Below the pieces are notes generated by a model. It was not told where the DNA came from. It ran no database searches and saw only the letters and a list, made by a program, of their open reading frames with translations. From IMG/VR virus record IMGVR_UViG_3300027710_001068, positions 1 through 64,000 of that record: a stretch of 64,000 bases of DNA. One strand, 5' to 3'. Both the position numbers and the translations under genes were made by a program. The DNA is from a virus. How positions within the stretch are numbered: the first letter of the stretch is position 1; each line of letters opens with the position of its first letter. Below are positions 37,644 to 46,349 of this stretch, piece after piece.

Positions 37644-38180
37644 ATGTTGTATTCATTTAAGTTAATGTTAGAAGGTAAGCAGCCATTGGAGTTGCTTAAA
37701 CTTCCATACAAACGAACAGATCTTGAACCTGTCATGAGTAAAGCCACCATTGATTATCATTATGCAGAGTTGGCTGGTGGATATGTTAAAAGATTCAATA
37801 AGAATGAAGGTGATCCTGTATTCAACAAAGCAGGTGCATTCCTTCATAACATTTTCTTTCCTCAACTTCAACCACCAAAGCCAAACAACAAGCCAACAGG
37901 CAAAAGTTTAGAGTTGATTAATAAAAAATATGGATCATTTGAAAACTTCAAAAAAGAGTTTGCTACTGTTGCAATGAAGATTCAAGGATCTGGTTGGGTT
38001 TATATGGATGTTGATGGAAACATTAAGACAATTGTCAATCATGAAATTAAGGATGGAATAGCCTTGTTGGTTGATTGGTGGGAGCATGCATGGGCTTTGG
38101 ACTATCAAGCAAATAAGAAAAAATACTTAGAGAACATCTGGCAAATTATTAATTGGGATGTTGTGAATCAAAAACTATAA
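37644..38180 (+). CDS. sod: Iron/manganese superoxide dismutase-like protein
   Basis: The 178-residue protein follows the Fe/Mn superoxide dismutase pattern: LPYKRTDLEPVMSKATIDYHY at the N-terminus, SFENFKKEF and QGSGWVYM in the middle, and LLVDWWEHAWALDYQANKKKYLENIWQIINW at the C-terminus. Metal ligands are His39, His68 (FLHNIFF), Asp143 and His147 (DWWEH), all kept. The second-shell K-H-H pair that follows the first ligand in cellular enzymes (GKHH) is AELA here. The enzyme would convert superoxide to hydrogen peroxide and oxygen. A short N-terminal extension precedes the domain. Confidence 0.85.
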   Translation: MLYSFKLMLEGKQPLELLKLPYKRTDLEPVMSKATIDYHYAELAGGYVKRFNKNEGDPVFNKAGAFLHNIFFPQLQPPKPNNKPTGKSLELINKKYGSFENFKKEFATVAMKIQGSGWVYMDVDGNIKTIVNHEIKDGIALLVDWWEHAWALDYQANKKKYLENIWQIINWDVVNQKL

Positions 38181-38183
38181 ATA
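38176..38183 (+). promoter_or_regulatory. Late promoter TATAAATA before the structural block
   Basis: An exact TATAAATA octamer overlaps the stop codon of the SOD-like gene and lies 42 bases before the next start, which has an AGGAACA ribosome-binding site. It would drive the block of probable virion genes downstream. Confidence 0.75.
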
Positions 38184-38224
38184 AACCATGTAGATAAGGC
38201 CAAGGTAGACTCTACGAGGAACAA

Positions 38225-39772
38225 ATGGAAAAAAATGAAATTGACGGCAAACCAGCTAAGAAGCTGAAGGTCATTGCCAAAAAACCAGATCAAATTATCC
38301 TTAACCCTAAGACGGTTGAGGACAACAATAAGCTCAACGAGCGTGTTGTTGAGTTAGCTCAAAGACGTAAACGTGCGTCCTTAATGCGTAGAGTACAAGC
38401 TAAGCTCCGTAGACGTAAAGAGCTATCCAGAAGCAAATTACATTCCCAGAGTCAACTTACTCAAAAATCTAGCCGAATAGCTAAAAGCATTCTTCGTAAG
38501 AGGTTTGCTGGTGGTCAGGGCGCCAATTACCAACACCTCTCTCCTTCCAATAAGATTCAAGTCGATAAGATTGTTGACAAAAAAGCAATCCTTATTAGAT
38601 CAATGGCTAAGAGAATGATCCCCCGTCTCCGCTCTGCTGATGTTAAGAGACTTCAAGCCGTGAGATCTGGTGGTTCTGTTCACGGAATTCAATCATACCT
38701 TAGTAATAGACAGCTGAACATGGGGGATGATTTTGATTTAGACCATCTGGTTGGTATGTTTGAACAAATTACAGAAAAGGATATAATAGCGCTAGAAGCA
38801 AAAGCTTCTTTGCATGGTATTCCTGAAGAAGTTTTAGAGATGGTTTTCTTGCGCGGTCTGTACGAAGGTGACAAAAATAAGGCATTTAACAGAGTCAATT
38901 CTTTTATTGCGCTTGGTGAAGCTGCAAAAGTTGATGCTGACCTAGAACAAGATTCTAAGCCATCTGATCGTTTAGAGGGTTCCAATAGCTTAGCTAAAGT
39001 ATACAAGAAAGAAACTCCTGGTCAATCTGTCAAAGAGGAAGTCTGGGATGAGCCAAACCCTAAGAAGAAGCATTCAACAATGTCTCCATCACAAAAAGCA
39101 TCAGCAAAAGCCAGAGCAAAGGCTGCTGGCCGTCCATATCCTAACTTGGTAGATAACATGGCAGCAATGAAAGAAGCAAAAGATCCTAGAGAGTATGATT
39201 ACGAAGGTGACATGGCTAAGTCTCAACTGAGATCTATTATTGCCAATGCGCAAGCCGTTCATGATATGTTAAAAGATGATACTAATATGGCTGAATGGGT
39301 TCAAAGTAAGATTACTTTAAGTGCAGACTATATTAGCACAGTTCGAGATTATATGATGTCTGAAACTAATGAAGAAGTTAAATGTATTGACGAATTGAAG
39401 TCTTCTACACTGACATCTTACATTGATAAAGTTGCAACTGGTCCATCCAGGGGCAAGACACAATCAGGGTTACTTAAGAGTATCAAAGCAATCACCGGTG
39501 TCACAAAAGCGATTCGTAAGAGATCAGAAAATGATATGAAAGAAGATGAGTTGAAAGAAATCAGCTTAGGCATGGTCCACAACTACATGGTTGCAGCTCA
39601 TAAGAAGTTTGCTTCATCTTCTGATGAAAAGAAAGCCAAGTTGGAAAAAGGTATTAAACAAGCTTCAAAAAGACGCGAGCCAAAGCCACGTCCAGCAGAA
39701 GTTAATAAAGATGATGGTAGCCCAGGTGGCTACTATGCAGGTAAGAAGCCTGGTGAGTATACAGGAGACTAA
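38225..39772 (+). CDS. Probable virion-associated protein, 515 aa
   Basis: The N-terminal 150 residues are very basic (RRVQAKLRRRKELSRSK, KRMIPRLRSADVKRLQ), and a central region ends with an alanine/lysine linker. Residues about 325-385 contain YDYEGDMAKSQLRSI through MAEWVQSKITLSADYI. That last module is found in structural proteins of aquatic T4-like phages. A late promoter lies upstream. The basic head could bind packaged DNA. The final 60 residues are lysine- and proline-rich. Confidence 0.75.
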   Translation: MEKNEIDGKPAKKLKVIAKKPDQIILNPKTVEDNNKLNERVVELAQRRKRASLMRRVQAKLRRRKELSRSKLHSQSQLTQKSSRIAKSILRKRFAGGQGANYQHLSPSNKIQVDKIVDKKAILIRSMAKRMIPRLRSADVKRLQAVRSGGSVHGIQSYLSNRQLNMGDDFDLDHLVGMFEQITEKDIIALEAKASLHGIPEEVLEMVFLRGLYEGDKNKAFNRVNSFIALGEAAKVDADLEQDSKPSDRLEGSNSLAKVYKKETPGQSVKEEVWDEPNPKKKHSTMSPSQKASAKARAKAAGRPYPNLVDNMAAMKEAKDPREYDYEGDMAKSQLRSIIANAQAVHDMLKDDTNMAEWVQSKITLSADYISTVRDYMMSETNEEVKCIDELKSSTLTSYIDKVATGPSRGKTQSGLLKSIKAITGVTKAIRKRSENDMKEDELKEISLGMVHNYMVAAHKKFASSSDEKKAKLEKGIKQASKRREPKPRPAEVNKDDGSPGGYYAGKKPGEYTGD

Positions 39773-40186
39773 ATGAAATCATTTACTCAATTCCTAAAAG
39801 ATCCTTGCTGTGATGAGTGTGGGTCTGTTGATGAGCAGTTCACACCTACTGGTGATGAGCAGTATGAGGATTGGGGTGAGTCCATGATTTCTGAAGAAGA
39901 AATTGGAGGAAGAAAAGTAACACTTGGTAAACCTTTTCTGACACCTGGTGGTCCAAAGAAGCGTTCTGTCTATGTTAAGAATGACAAAGGCAATGTTGTC
40001 AAAGTTAACTTCGGTGACACAACTGGTTTGACTATTAAGACAGACAATCCAGAAAGAAGAAAAGCGTACCGTAGTCGTCATAATTGTGACAACCCTGGCC
40101 CAAGACATAAAGCAAACTACTGGAGCTGCAAAGCCTGGTCAAAGAAGTCAGTTTCAGCAGGTTTAGGAGGCGCAGGTGGTACTTAA
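39773..40186 (+). CDS. Conserved basic protein, probable virion component
   Basis: The 137-residue protein starts with a cysteine-rich patch (PCCDECGS) and then contains GRKVTLGKPFLTPGGPKKRSVYV, KGNVVKVNFGDTTGL and HNCDNPGPRHKANYWSCKAW. The second half is a conserved module in aquatic T4-like phages. Its cysteines and histidines in CDNPGPRHKANYWSC could form a metal site. It abuts the upstream structural gene without a gap. Confidence 0.75.
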   Translation: MKSFTQFLKDPCCDECGSVDEQFTPTGDEQYEDWGESMISEEEIGGRKVTLGKPFLTPGGPKKRSVYVKNDKGNVVKVNFGDTTGLTIKTDNPERRKAYRSRHNCDNPGPRHKANYWSCKAWSKKSVSAGLGGAGGT

Positions 40187-40601
40187 ATTTTCACACTTTC
40201 TTTTTGAGAAAGAAACTGGTTGTCCAATTGAGACACATGATCTCGTAAAGAATTTAGAAAACAGACAAACTGCAATTGACAAATATGGATATGGCCCAGC
40301 CAATCCAGACGACAACGTTGCGGACAACGATATGTTTTGGCAAGCGAAAGCTAAAATGTGGAAATGTTCTGTTGAGAATGTTAAAACAATGAAGTGTGGT
40401 AACTGTGCTGCATTCAATATCTCTGATCAAGCCCGAGATTGTATCGCCAAAGGAATGGACGAACATGAGAAGGACAGCAGAGGGGTAATTAATCTTGCTG
40501 ATTTGGGATACTGTGAAATATTACACTTTAAGTGCGCTGGTGACAGAACGTGCGATGCATGGTTGGTCGGTGGCCCTCTTGATAATAAGGATTTGAAATG
40601 A
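40176..40601 (+). CDS. Cysteine-rich conserved protein
   Basis: The 141-residue protein holds a cluster of cysteines: KCGNCAAFN, ARDCIAK, GYCEILHFKCAGDRTCDAW. The spacing suggests binding of a metal or iron-sulfur cluster, reminiscent of small high-potential iron proteins, though I cannot confirm a family. The start is GTG with an AGGAGG ribosome-binding site five bases upstream, overlapping the preceding gene by 11 bases. An iron-related role would fit the Dps-like neighbour. Confidence 0.7.
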   Translation: MVLKFSHFLFEKETGCPIETHDLVKNLENRQTAIDKYGYGPANPDDNVADNDMFWQAKAKMWKCSVENVKTMKCGNCAAFNISDQARDCIAKGMDEHEKDSRGVINLADLGYCEILHFKCAGDRTCDAWLVGGPLDNKDLK

Positions 40602-41032
40602 CAACGGCTGATACATTAAAAGTAGCTTTAGCAGATACATTTGCATTTTATCTCAAAGCTCATTACTTTCACTGGAACGTAACGGGTTCAGATTTTTCCA
40701 TGTACCACGACTTCCTTGGTGAATTATATCAAGAAGTATACGGAGCTGTAGATCCAATAGCTGAGTTAATTAGAACGACCGGTGATTATGCTCCTGGTTC
40801 ATTTTCTCGCTACTCAGAGTTAACTTCCATTTTCGAACAAACGGGTATTCCTTCTGCAGAAGATATGATTGTTGAGTTGCTATCAGACAATTACAAAGTT
40901 ATTAACACTTTAACTAATGCTTATAACACTGCTGAAGATGAGAAGCGTTTTGGCGTTTCTAATTTCGTTCAAGACAGATTAACTGCTCACGATAAACACA
41001 AGTGGATGCTAACAGCATTCAGTAAGAGATAA
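40598..41032 (+). CDS. dps: Dps-like ferritin protein
   Basis: The 144-residue protein resembles Dps-family ferritins, which oxidise and store iron with peroxide and can protect DNA. The ferroxidase pattern is seen in FYLKAHYFHWNVTGSDFSMYHDFLGELYQEVYGAVDPIAEL: His-Trp, then His, then Glu and Asp at the usual spacing. The C-terminal half lacks a long basic DNA-binding tail. It is encoded among late virion genes and just after a cysteine-rich protein. Confidence 0.85.
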   Translation: MTTADTLKVALADTFAFYLKAHYFHWNVTGSDFSMYHDFLGELYQEVYGAVDPIAELIRTTGDYAPGSFSRYSELTSIFEQTGIPSAEDMIVELLSDNYKVINTLTNAYNTAEDEKRFGVSNFVQDRLTAHDKHKWMLTAFSKR

Positions 41033-41034
41033 AA

Positions 41035-41616
41035 ATGTCATACAAAACACTTGGAAGAATTATTAAAGAAGTTGTTGGAGGTACAAGCCAACCTAACAAC
41101 TACTCTAACCTTGATACTGCTATTAAAGCTATGATGAGGGGTCCTGCTGAAAAGATTGAAAGACACAAAGACGATCAGATCTCTGCTGGAACATACCTCA
41201 CAAAAAACTTTGATGCTAGTCCAGAAGCTCAAAAGTATTTCACTACAGTTCCTAAAACTGTTGATGCTAACTATATTGAGAAGTCTGCAATGTTCCATGA
41301 TAAGTTGTATTCAATCTTGAAAAAGGTTAGGTCAACTGGAACTGCTGACGAAGGTGATGTTCGCACTGCTGAACTTTACAAAAAGAATATCGAGGCTTTA
41401 AAACCTCATATACCAGACGCTCCTGAGCCCGCTCACTTGGGTAAAGAAGTGGATGAAATCAGAGGCAAGGTCGGTAAAGAGGGGTCGCCATTGGGCACCA
41501 ATCCCGCTGCAGAAACAGGGGAAATTGGAAATGACCTAGATATAGATAACAAAAAATTACCAGTTTCGAGAAAATCGAAAATGGACCGCAAAATTAAAAT
41601 TTTCGATGACGATTAA
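41035..41616 (+). CDS. Hypothetical protein, 193 aa, late block
   Basis: The 193-residue protein is polar and mainly helical (KAMMRGPAEKIERHKDD, AMFHDKLYSILKKVRS) with a glycine/proline-rich C-terminal part (EGSPLGTNPAAETGEIGND) and ends in lysine/aspartate-rich residues. No domain is recognised. It sits two bases after the Dps-like gene in the probable structural block, and is likely expressed late. Confidence 0.7.
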   Translation: MSYKTLGRIIKEVVGGTSQPNNYSNLDTAIKAMMRGPAEKIERHKDDQISAGTYLTKNFDASPEAQKYFTTVPKTVDANYIEKSAMFHDKLYSILKKVRSTGTADEGDVRTAELYKKNIEALKPHIPDAPEPAHLGKEVDEIRGKVGKEGSPLGTNPAAETGEIGNDLDIDNKKLPVSRKSKMDRKIKIFDDD

Positions 41617-41627
41617 GGAGCAACCAA

Positions 41628-42755
41628 ATGTATAAAGATATAACGGCTAGTTTAGTAGCTGCAACCAGAAAAGTAGTTGAAGCTTCTAGCATCAAAGCTG
41701 CTAACGAAGCTGCTCAAAAAGAGCAGTCTTCTAACCTTTCTAAGTCAATGAGACCAGCTTATGAGGGCAGTGCTCCTCGTAACGCTCAAGAGATCTCTTT
41801 GCTTAGAGAAAAGGCTCACACTGTTCCTAAGACACCTAAAGAGAAATCTTTGGCTGCCTTGGCAGATGATGGTAAAAAAGATGTTATTACACACGCTGAC
41901 GTTATGGTTGGCCGTGGTGTGAAAAAAGAAGAAATGTCTTCCAAAGAAAAAATGAAGAAGGGTCTTTATAATAAAGAGGAAGCTGAACAAGTTGATGAAA
42001 CTATGGTCAACGGCAAGCTAGTAAACAACAAGATCTACAAGCCTGGTAAGTCGGACGCCGCTTTTGATTACAAAACACCTCGTAAGCCACAAGATGCACC
42101 TAACCGTAAGTCTGGTGATGTGACTTCTACTGGTCATGATGTTAAGAAGATCTCTACTGGTATGGTTTACACTAAGCGTTTTGAAGAAGTTGAAACCATT
42201 GAAGAAGGCATGCACGTGATGCCTCGAAATATTGCTAAAGCAGACAGTCGCTATGATGCTGTTATTGCTCATGCTAAAAAAATGGGTTATAATGTCCATC
42301 ATGCTGAACATTATACTGATGAGAAAAGTGGTAACAAGGGAAGTCCTGATGTTACTATTCACTATCAACGTGGCGATGATCGTCATAGTGCTGCAGCTGA
42401 AGCAATAGAAATTCACAAAAGCGGCAAGGCTGCTAAAGACAAGACATTGAGAGCTCATGCTAGTGGTAAAGCAGTCAGTGAAGAAGTTGAACAAATTGCA
42501 GAAGCTCCAGTTGATGGTGTTGCACCAGGTTCAATGGAAGGCGACAAGCATATGTGTGCTTCCAAAGTAATGCACAAAGAGTGGAAAGAAGGTACAACTC
42601 TATTCAGTCAACATGCTGAGCCAAATGAAATTGGTTTGATTGAGTGGTATGATGTTATGTTTGATCACGGTATTGAGAAGAGAGTTCCAACACGTGACTT
42701 GGAAATCATGGTTTCTGAGAGCCACATGAGCCACTCTAAAAAGAAGAAGATGTAA
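41628..42755 (+). CDS. Probable structural protein, 375 aa
   Basis: The protein is lysine- and glutamate-rich. An N-terminal half is low-complexity (MRPAYEGSAPRNAQE, VPKTPKEKSLAAL), while residues about 195-275 form a compact domain (DSRYDAVIAHAKKMGYNVHHAE, SPDVTIHYQRGDDRHSAAAEA). The C-terminal segment HEGIEKRVP-like (here DHGIEKRVPTRDLEIMV) resembles parts of aquatic T4-like phage virion proteins. A strong TAAGGAGC ribosome-binding site precedes it. The exact role in the particle is unknown. Confidence 0.65.
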   Translation: MYKDITASLVAATRKVVEASSIKAANEAAQKEQSSNLSKSMRPAYEGSAPRNAQEISLLREKAHTVPKTPKEKSLAALADDGKKDVITHADVMVGRGVKKEEMSSKEKMKKGLYNKEEAEQVDETMVNGKLVNNKIYKPGKSDAAFDYKTPRKPQDAPNRKSGDVTSTGHDVKKISTGMVYTKRFEEVETIEEGMHVMPRNIAKADSRYDAVIAHAKKMGYNVHHAEHYTDEKSGNKGSPDVTIHYQRGDDRHSAAAEAIEIHKSGKAAKDKTLRAHASGKAVSEEVEQIAEAPVDGVAPGSMEGDKHMCASKVMHKEWKEGTTLFSQHAEPNEIGLIEWYDVMFDHGIEKRVPTRDLEIMVSESHMSHSKKKKM

Positions 42756-42756
42756 T

Positions 42757-43386
42757 ATGAAAAAGCTAAGAGAAATCGTTGAGGCTACGAAAAGCCTGCA
42801 CCCAATGGCTCTCCATGTAAAGCCTGTTATGGTTAACGGTCAACAGAAGTACAAAGTACACGCTGTTGGTAAAGACTTAGCTGATGGTATCCAGCACGGT
42901 GAGCACTTGTCTGACTCAGAGTTAGACGATGCTCATGAGATGGGCGCTAAGGTCAAGCACGTTAAAGAGTCTGTTGACGAAGCAATGAGTCATCAAGCTA
43001 AAACAACAATGAAGCACATCCCCAACGCTTCTCCAGCTATGAAAAAGGCTGCTAAAGATATCAAGCCCGGTATCAAAGGTTATGCTGATCGTATCGCCAT
43101 GCTCAAAGCTGGTGGTGTTAAGGAAGAAGCTGATTTTGGTCCAGAAGCTGACAAGAACATTACAGTTCAGCTCAAGAAGGCAATGGACATGATGGAACAC
43201 GGTGAGAAAAGTGGTTCTGAAATTGAATTCGCTGATGGTCAAAAATACTTTGTAGAAGGTGTTGTTGCCCATAAGATATTGGTAGCAATGGAACAGATGA
43301 AGCCAGAAGTTAGAGCGCAAGCTCAGAATGCTGTTTATCAATCGTTTGCTCATTTGATGGCAGCTCACCAAATGTTGAGCAAATAA
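42757..43386 (+). CDS. Probable structural protein, 209 aa
   Basis: The 209-residue protein has an N-terminal beta segment (VKPVMVNGQQKYKVHAVGKDL), a histidine-rich helix and a C-terminal domain EIEFADGQKYFVEGVVAHKILVAMEQMKPE. The last part recalls small modules repeated in neighbouring virion proteins of related phages. It starts one base after the preceding gene. No enzymatic motif is seen. Confidence 0.65.
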   Translation: MKKLREIVEATKSLHPMALHVKPVMVNGQQKYKVHAVGKDLADGIQHGEHLSDSELDDAHEMGAKVKHVKESVDEAMSHQAKTTMKHIPNASPAMKKAAKDIKPGIKGYADRIAMLKAGGVKEEADFGPEADKNITVQLKKAMDMMEHGEKSGSEIEFADGQKYFVEGVVAHKILVAMEQMKPEVRAQAQNAVYQSFAHLMAAHQMLSK

Positions 43387-43390
43387 TTAG

Positions 43391-43398
43391 AATAAATA
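43391..43398 (+). promoter_or_regulatory. Possible variant late promoter AATAAATA
   Basis: AATAAATA, one base away from the late consensus, lies 29 bases before the structural gene at 43427, with TTAGGAGAA between. It would give that abundant protein its own late start, but the match is imperfect. Confidence 0.35.
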
Positions 43399-43426
43399 GA
43401 AGAATAATCCTTAGGAGAATCGAAAA

Positions 43427-44518
43427 ATGGCTCAATGGTCCAATAAAGATGCTAGCTCTAACAGTGTACTGTGGGCTCCAGCACAATTCAACACGGTAGC
43501 TAACACTACTACTCGTGACAATCTATATGGCAACTCAACAGTTAATGCATTCGTTGTAGGTCAAGAAGTTGGTATGTTCGGCGTCGACGTAACAGAAGTT
43601 GCTGTAAGTAATGGATCTGTTACGGAGTTCCTCATTACCAGCGCTGGTTCTGGTTACTCTGCTAACGCCGCTGTAACTCTTGCTGGTGGCGGTGGTTCAA
43701 GTGCTACAGCAAATGCTACAGCTAATGCAACTGGTTATATTTCAATTGTTAATGTATCAGCAGCTGGTTCTAGCTATGAAACAAAACCAACAGTAACAAT
43801 TGATCCTCCAACTGGTAAGACATTCAACGCAAGCTCTGCCACACAAGAAGATGCAACGTTTAATGCCAATTCGGGTGTTGCTAACACTACAGAGTTTATT
43901 ACAACTAGCTCAGCTCACAATTTTACAAACGGCACAATGCTCCAGTACATTGTGGCTGCTGGCAATACTGCTATTGGTGGTTTGGCTAATGGTACTGTTT
44001 ACTTTGCCGTTAGTGCCAACTCTACCGCGTTGAAGTTAGCATCTACTGAAAATGGTTCTGCAATCAACATCACTGCTATTACTACAAGTGAGTCAGGTCA
44101 CACATTACGTCGTAGAAACTTTATTGAAGTGTCCTCAAACGTATTCCAAAACAATGACATTCTAACTTACACAGTTGCAACTGGTAATACAGCTGTTGCT
44201 GGTTTGACTAACGCAACTTCATATTTTGTTGTTTACGCTAACTCTGCAGGTTTATCTCTTTCAAGTAGCCGTGATGGTGAAAGAATCACTTTGACTCCTG
44301 GCTCTTCTGAAACTGGTCACACGTTGACTGGTCAGACAGCTACTGCTGAAGCAGTTATCAGCTCTGCTAACAAAGGTGTTGCACACGCTGGTTGGGTTAT
44401 CCGTACGGTTGGTACTGGTGGTCGTGCTGGTCGTATCACTCACGAGACATTGGTCGCGATGGGTTCTATGAATAACTCTGATGCTGACGCAGAAGATACA
44501 ATCTTTAAAGACGCATAA
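43427..44518 (+). CDS. Virion structural protein with tandem repeat domains
   Basis: The 363-residue protein is alanine-, serine-, threonine- and asparagine-rich and beta-like throughout, typical of virion decoration or tail-fibre parts. Residues about 160-225 and 233-300 are two related modules. The first has NFTNGTMLQYIVAAGNTAIGG, the second NDILTYTVATGNTAVAG, each ending in SGHTLRR or TGHTLTG. The C-terminal module GWVIRTVGTGGRAGRITHET is seen in aquatic T4-like structural proteins. An AGGAGAA ribosome-binding site precedes the ATG. Confidence 0.8.
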   Translation: MAQWSNKDASSNSVLWAPAQFNTVANTTTRDNLYGNSTVNAFVVGQEVGMFGVDVTEVAVSNGSVTEFLITSAGSGYSANAAVTLAGGGGSSATANATANATGYISIVNVSAAGSSYETKPTVTIDPPTGKTFNASSATQEDATFNANSGVANTTEFITTSSAHNFTNGTMLQYIVAAGNTAIGGLANGTVYFAVSANSTALKLASTENGSAINITAITTSESGHTLRRRNFIEVSSNVFQNNDILTYTVATGNTAVAGLTNATSYFVVYANSAGLSLSSSRDGERITLTPGSSETGHTLTGQTATAEAVISSANKGVAHAGWVIRTVGTGGRAGRITHETLVAMGSMNNSDADAEDTIFKDA

Positions 44519-44523
44519 TCTAA

Positions 44524-44808
44524 ATGGCTGATAAAGCTCTTAAGATATCAGAACTAACTGCCATCACTGCTCCAAGCGGTGATGACATTCTAGTTATTGT
44601 TGATGATCCATCAGGGACACCTACTACTAAAAAAGTAACTGTAGCAAACCTGTTGGGTAATTCATCTGCCAATGTCGTTATTCAGAATGTTACACCTGCA
44701 AACGGTACTATTACCGTTAAAAAGGGAACAATTATGTTTGATAATAGTTTCATTTACATTGCTACTGCTAATAATGTTATTAAAAAGGTGGCACTAAGCG
44801 CATTCTAA
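44524..44808 (+). CDS. Small conserved structural protein, 94 aa
   Basis: The 94-residue protein follows the conserved pattern KISELTAITAPSGDDILVIVDDPSGTP with TKKVTVANLLGN, known in aquatic T4-like phages beside virion genes. The remaining half is beta-rich (GTITVKKGTIMFDNSFIYIA). It is probably a small tail or fibre component. Function is not established. Confidence 0.75.
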   Translation: MADKALKISELTAITAPSGDDILVIVDDPSGTPTTKKVTVANLLGNSSANVVIQNVTPANGTITVKKGTIMFDNSFIYIATANNVIKKVALSAF

Positions 44809-44810
44809 TA

Positions 44811-45203
44811 ATGATTGATAAACTTGATGAGGCCAATTTCTTTTTGTATGCGGCCAAACATTATGAAAACCCATATTGTTATGATACTTTAGAATTTTAT
44901 GACGACCTTAATAGGTTTAAGTACCTAAAGAGGTTGTTTAGTAGATATGAAGAGACTGGTGAGTTGAAGGAGAGACTGATTCTCAATCACATCATCGTCT
45001 TGTATAATATTTTTGGAGTAGAACCTACAACAAGAATGTTATTTTTAAAACTTAGAGGAAGCTATCCCGCGTTGAAGCCATTCTTAGTTTTTCTTAATTT
45101 CATGCCCGAAGTAGTAACACGGATTGGGATAGAAGGCAAGGATATTATTAGTTCGGACATCGCAATGGATGAAAAGATAGTAGACAAGCTGAGACAAATT
45201 TAA
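44811..45203 (+). CDS. Conserved T4-like phage protein, 130 aa
   Basis: The 130-residue protein contains EFYDDLNRFKYLKRLFSRYEETGELKERLILNHIIVLYNIFG, a well-conserved stretch of aquatic T4-like phages, usually annotated as hypothetical. The rest is helical (YPALKPFLVFLNFMPE). It overlaps the next gene by one base and likely belongs with the late virion block. Confidence 0.8.
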   Translation: MIDKLDEANFFLYAAKHYENPYCYDTLEFYDDLNRFKYLKRLFSRYEETGELKERLILNHIIVLYNIFGVEPTTRMLFLKLRGSYPALKPFLVFLNFMPEVVTRIGIEGKDIISSDIAMDEKIVDKLRQI

Positions 45204-45775
45204 TGAACAAGAATTTAGATTTATACATTGTATATCAATTCCTTAAGAAGCTTTCCACTCCATTCAAGGACTGGAAAGCTTTTGATTTGGGGATCATTGA
45301 TGAAAAAGGCAATGTACTTAAATCAAGAGATCAACTAACAGACAAAGAGTTGAAAGACTGGACATACTTTGATTTGTTGGTGACAAATATCAAGAAACTA
45401 ATTTCTGCTATCCCTGCTGGCAATCAAAAGATGGCTAATATGGTGATGGCTCTTTACCTGACTAAAGAATACAAAGGCAAGAAGGCTATTGTGTCTGAAC
45501 CAGGATTGAAGAAAACACAAGGCCAAGTAATTGGTTATGCTAGAATGAAAGAGCAACATCAGCTTGCTGATATGCTTGAACAAGTGAAATTGAATGAGGA
45601 TGGGGGAGCTCCTATCAACAGTGCTGGTAGCGGTAACGTTGCTGGAATTGGTGTAGGACAACAAGGCGAGCCCGGAGTCAAATTAGCCATGATTAGAAGA
45701 TATATTAAGAAAAACAAATCTGACATGGTGAAATATGCTAACACTCAACCAACTAAAACAATTAATCCCAGGTAA
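45203..45775 (+). CDS. Conserved T4-like phage protein, 190 aa
   Basis: The N-terminal part (LYIVYQFLKKLSTPFKDWKAFDLGIIDEKG) and the LVTNIKKLISAIPAGN region are conserved in aquatic T4-like relatives, where the gene usually precedes lysis or virion genes. The C-terminus has a glycine-rich linker (SAGSGNVAGIGVGQQGEPG). Function is unknown. The end overlaps the endolysin gene by 41 bases. Confidence 0.75.
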   Translation: MNKNLDLYIVYQFLKKLSTPFKDWKAFDLGIIDEKGNVLKSRDQLTDKELKDWTYFDLLVTNIKKLISAIPAGNQKMANMVMALYLTKEYKGKKAIVSEPGLKKTQGQVIGYARMKEQHQLADMLEQVKLNEDGGAPINSAGSGNVAGIGVGQQGEPGVKLAMIRRYIKKNKSDMVKYANTQPTKTINPR

Positions 45776-46349
45776 CCCGTACGTCGACCACTGGCACGAA
45801 GCCCTGGAGATTCTTCTCCCTGATTACGACATCAACACTCCTCAACGGATTGCTGCGTTCGTTGCACAATGTGCACACGAGTCTGGCAACTTCAGAGTGT
45901 TAAAAGAGAACCTCAACTACAGAGCTGTTACTCTTCGTAAGATTTTCCCTCGTTACTTCCCCGATGATCAGATTGCCGCAGCTTATGCTGGTAAGCAAGA
46001 AGCTATTGCAAATAAGGTTTATGGTAACCGTATGGGCAATGGTGATGAGGCATCTGGTGATGGTTTTAGATACTGCGGCCGTGGACTAATTCAATTGACA
46101 GGCAAAAACAACTATCGAGCTTTTGCTGATAGTTTGGAGATGGATGTCGAAGACGTTCCCGAGTACCTTGCAACATTTGAAGGAGCTGCTCAATCAGCTT
46201 GCTGGTTCTGGGAAACAAACAATTTAAATCAATGGGCTGATAGAGGAGACATTGTCACTCTAACTAAGCGCATTAACGGCGGTACAATCGGTTTAGAAGA
46301 TCGTATCAAACACTATGAACATGCACTGCATGTGTTGGGAGCTCACTAA
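45735..46349 (+). CDS. Endolysin, GH19 chitinase-like
   Basis: The 204-residue enzyme resembles family 19 glycoside hydrolase endolysins that cut peptidoglycan. The catalytic region is AQCAHESGNFRVLKENLNY (catalytic Glu near residue 49), with the conserved RYCGRGLIQLTGKNNY near 110-126. No signal peptide is present, so it needs a holin to reach the wall. It opens a lysis cassette with the nuclease and holin-like genes that follow. Its start overlaps the upstream gene. Confidence 0.93.
   Translation: MLTLNQLKQLIPGNPYVDHWHEALEILLPDYDINTPQRIAAFVAQCAHESGNFRVLKENLNYRAVTLRKIFPRYFPDDQIAAAYAGKQEAIANKVYGNRMGNGDEASGDGFRYCGRGLIQLTGKNNYRAFADSLEMDVEDVPEYLATFEGAAQSACWFWETNNLNQWADRGDIVTLTKRINGGTIGLEDRIKHYEHALHVLGAH

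Noticed and set aside
38774-38780. TATAAT-like sequence inside the structural gene
   Set aside because: No -35 box and no start codon or RNA gene follows; a chance match in AT-rich coding sequence.
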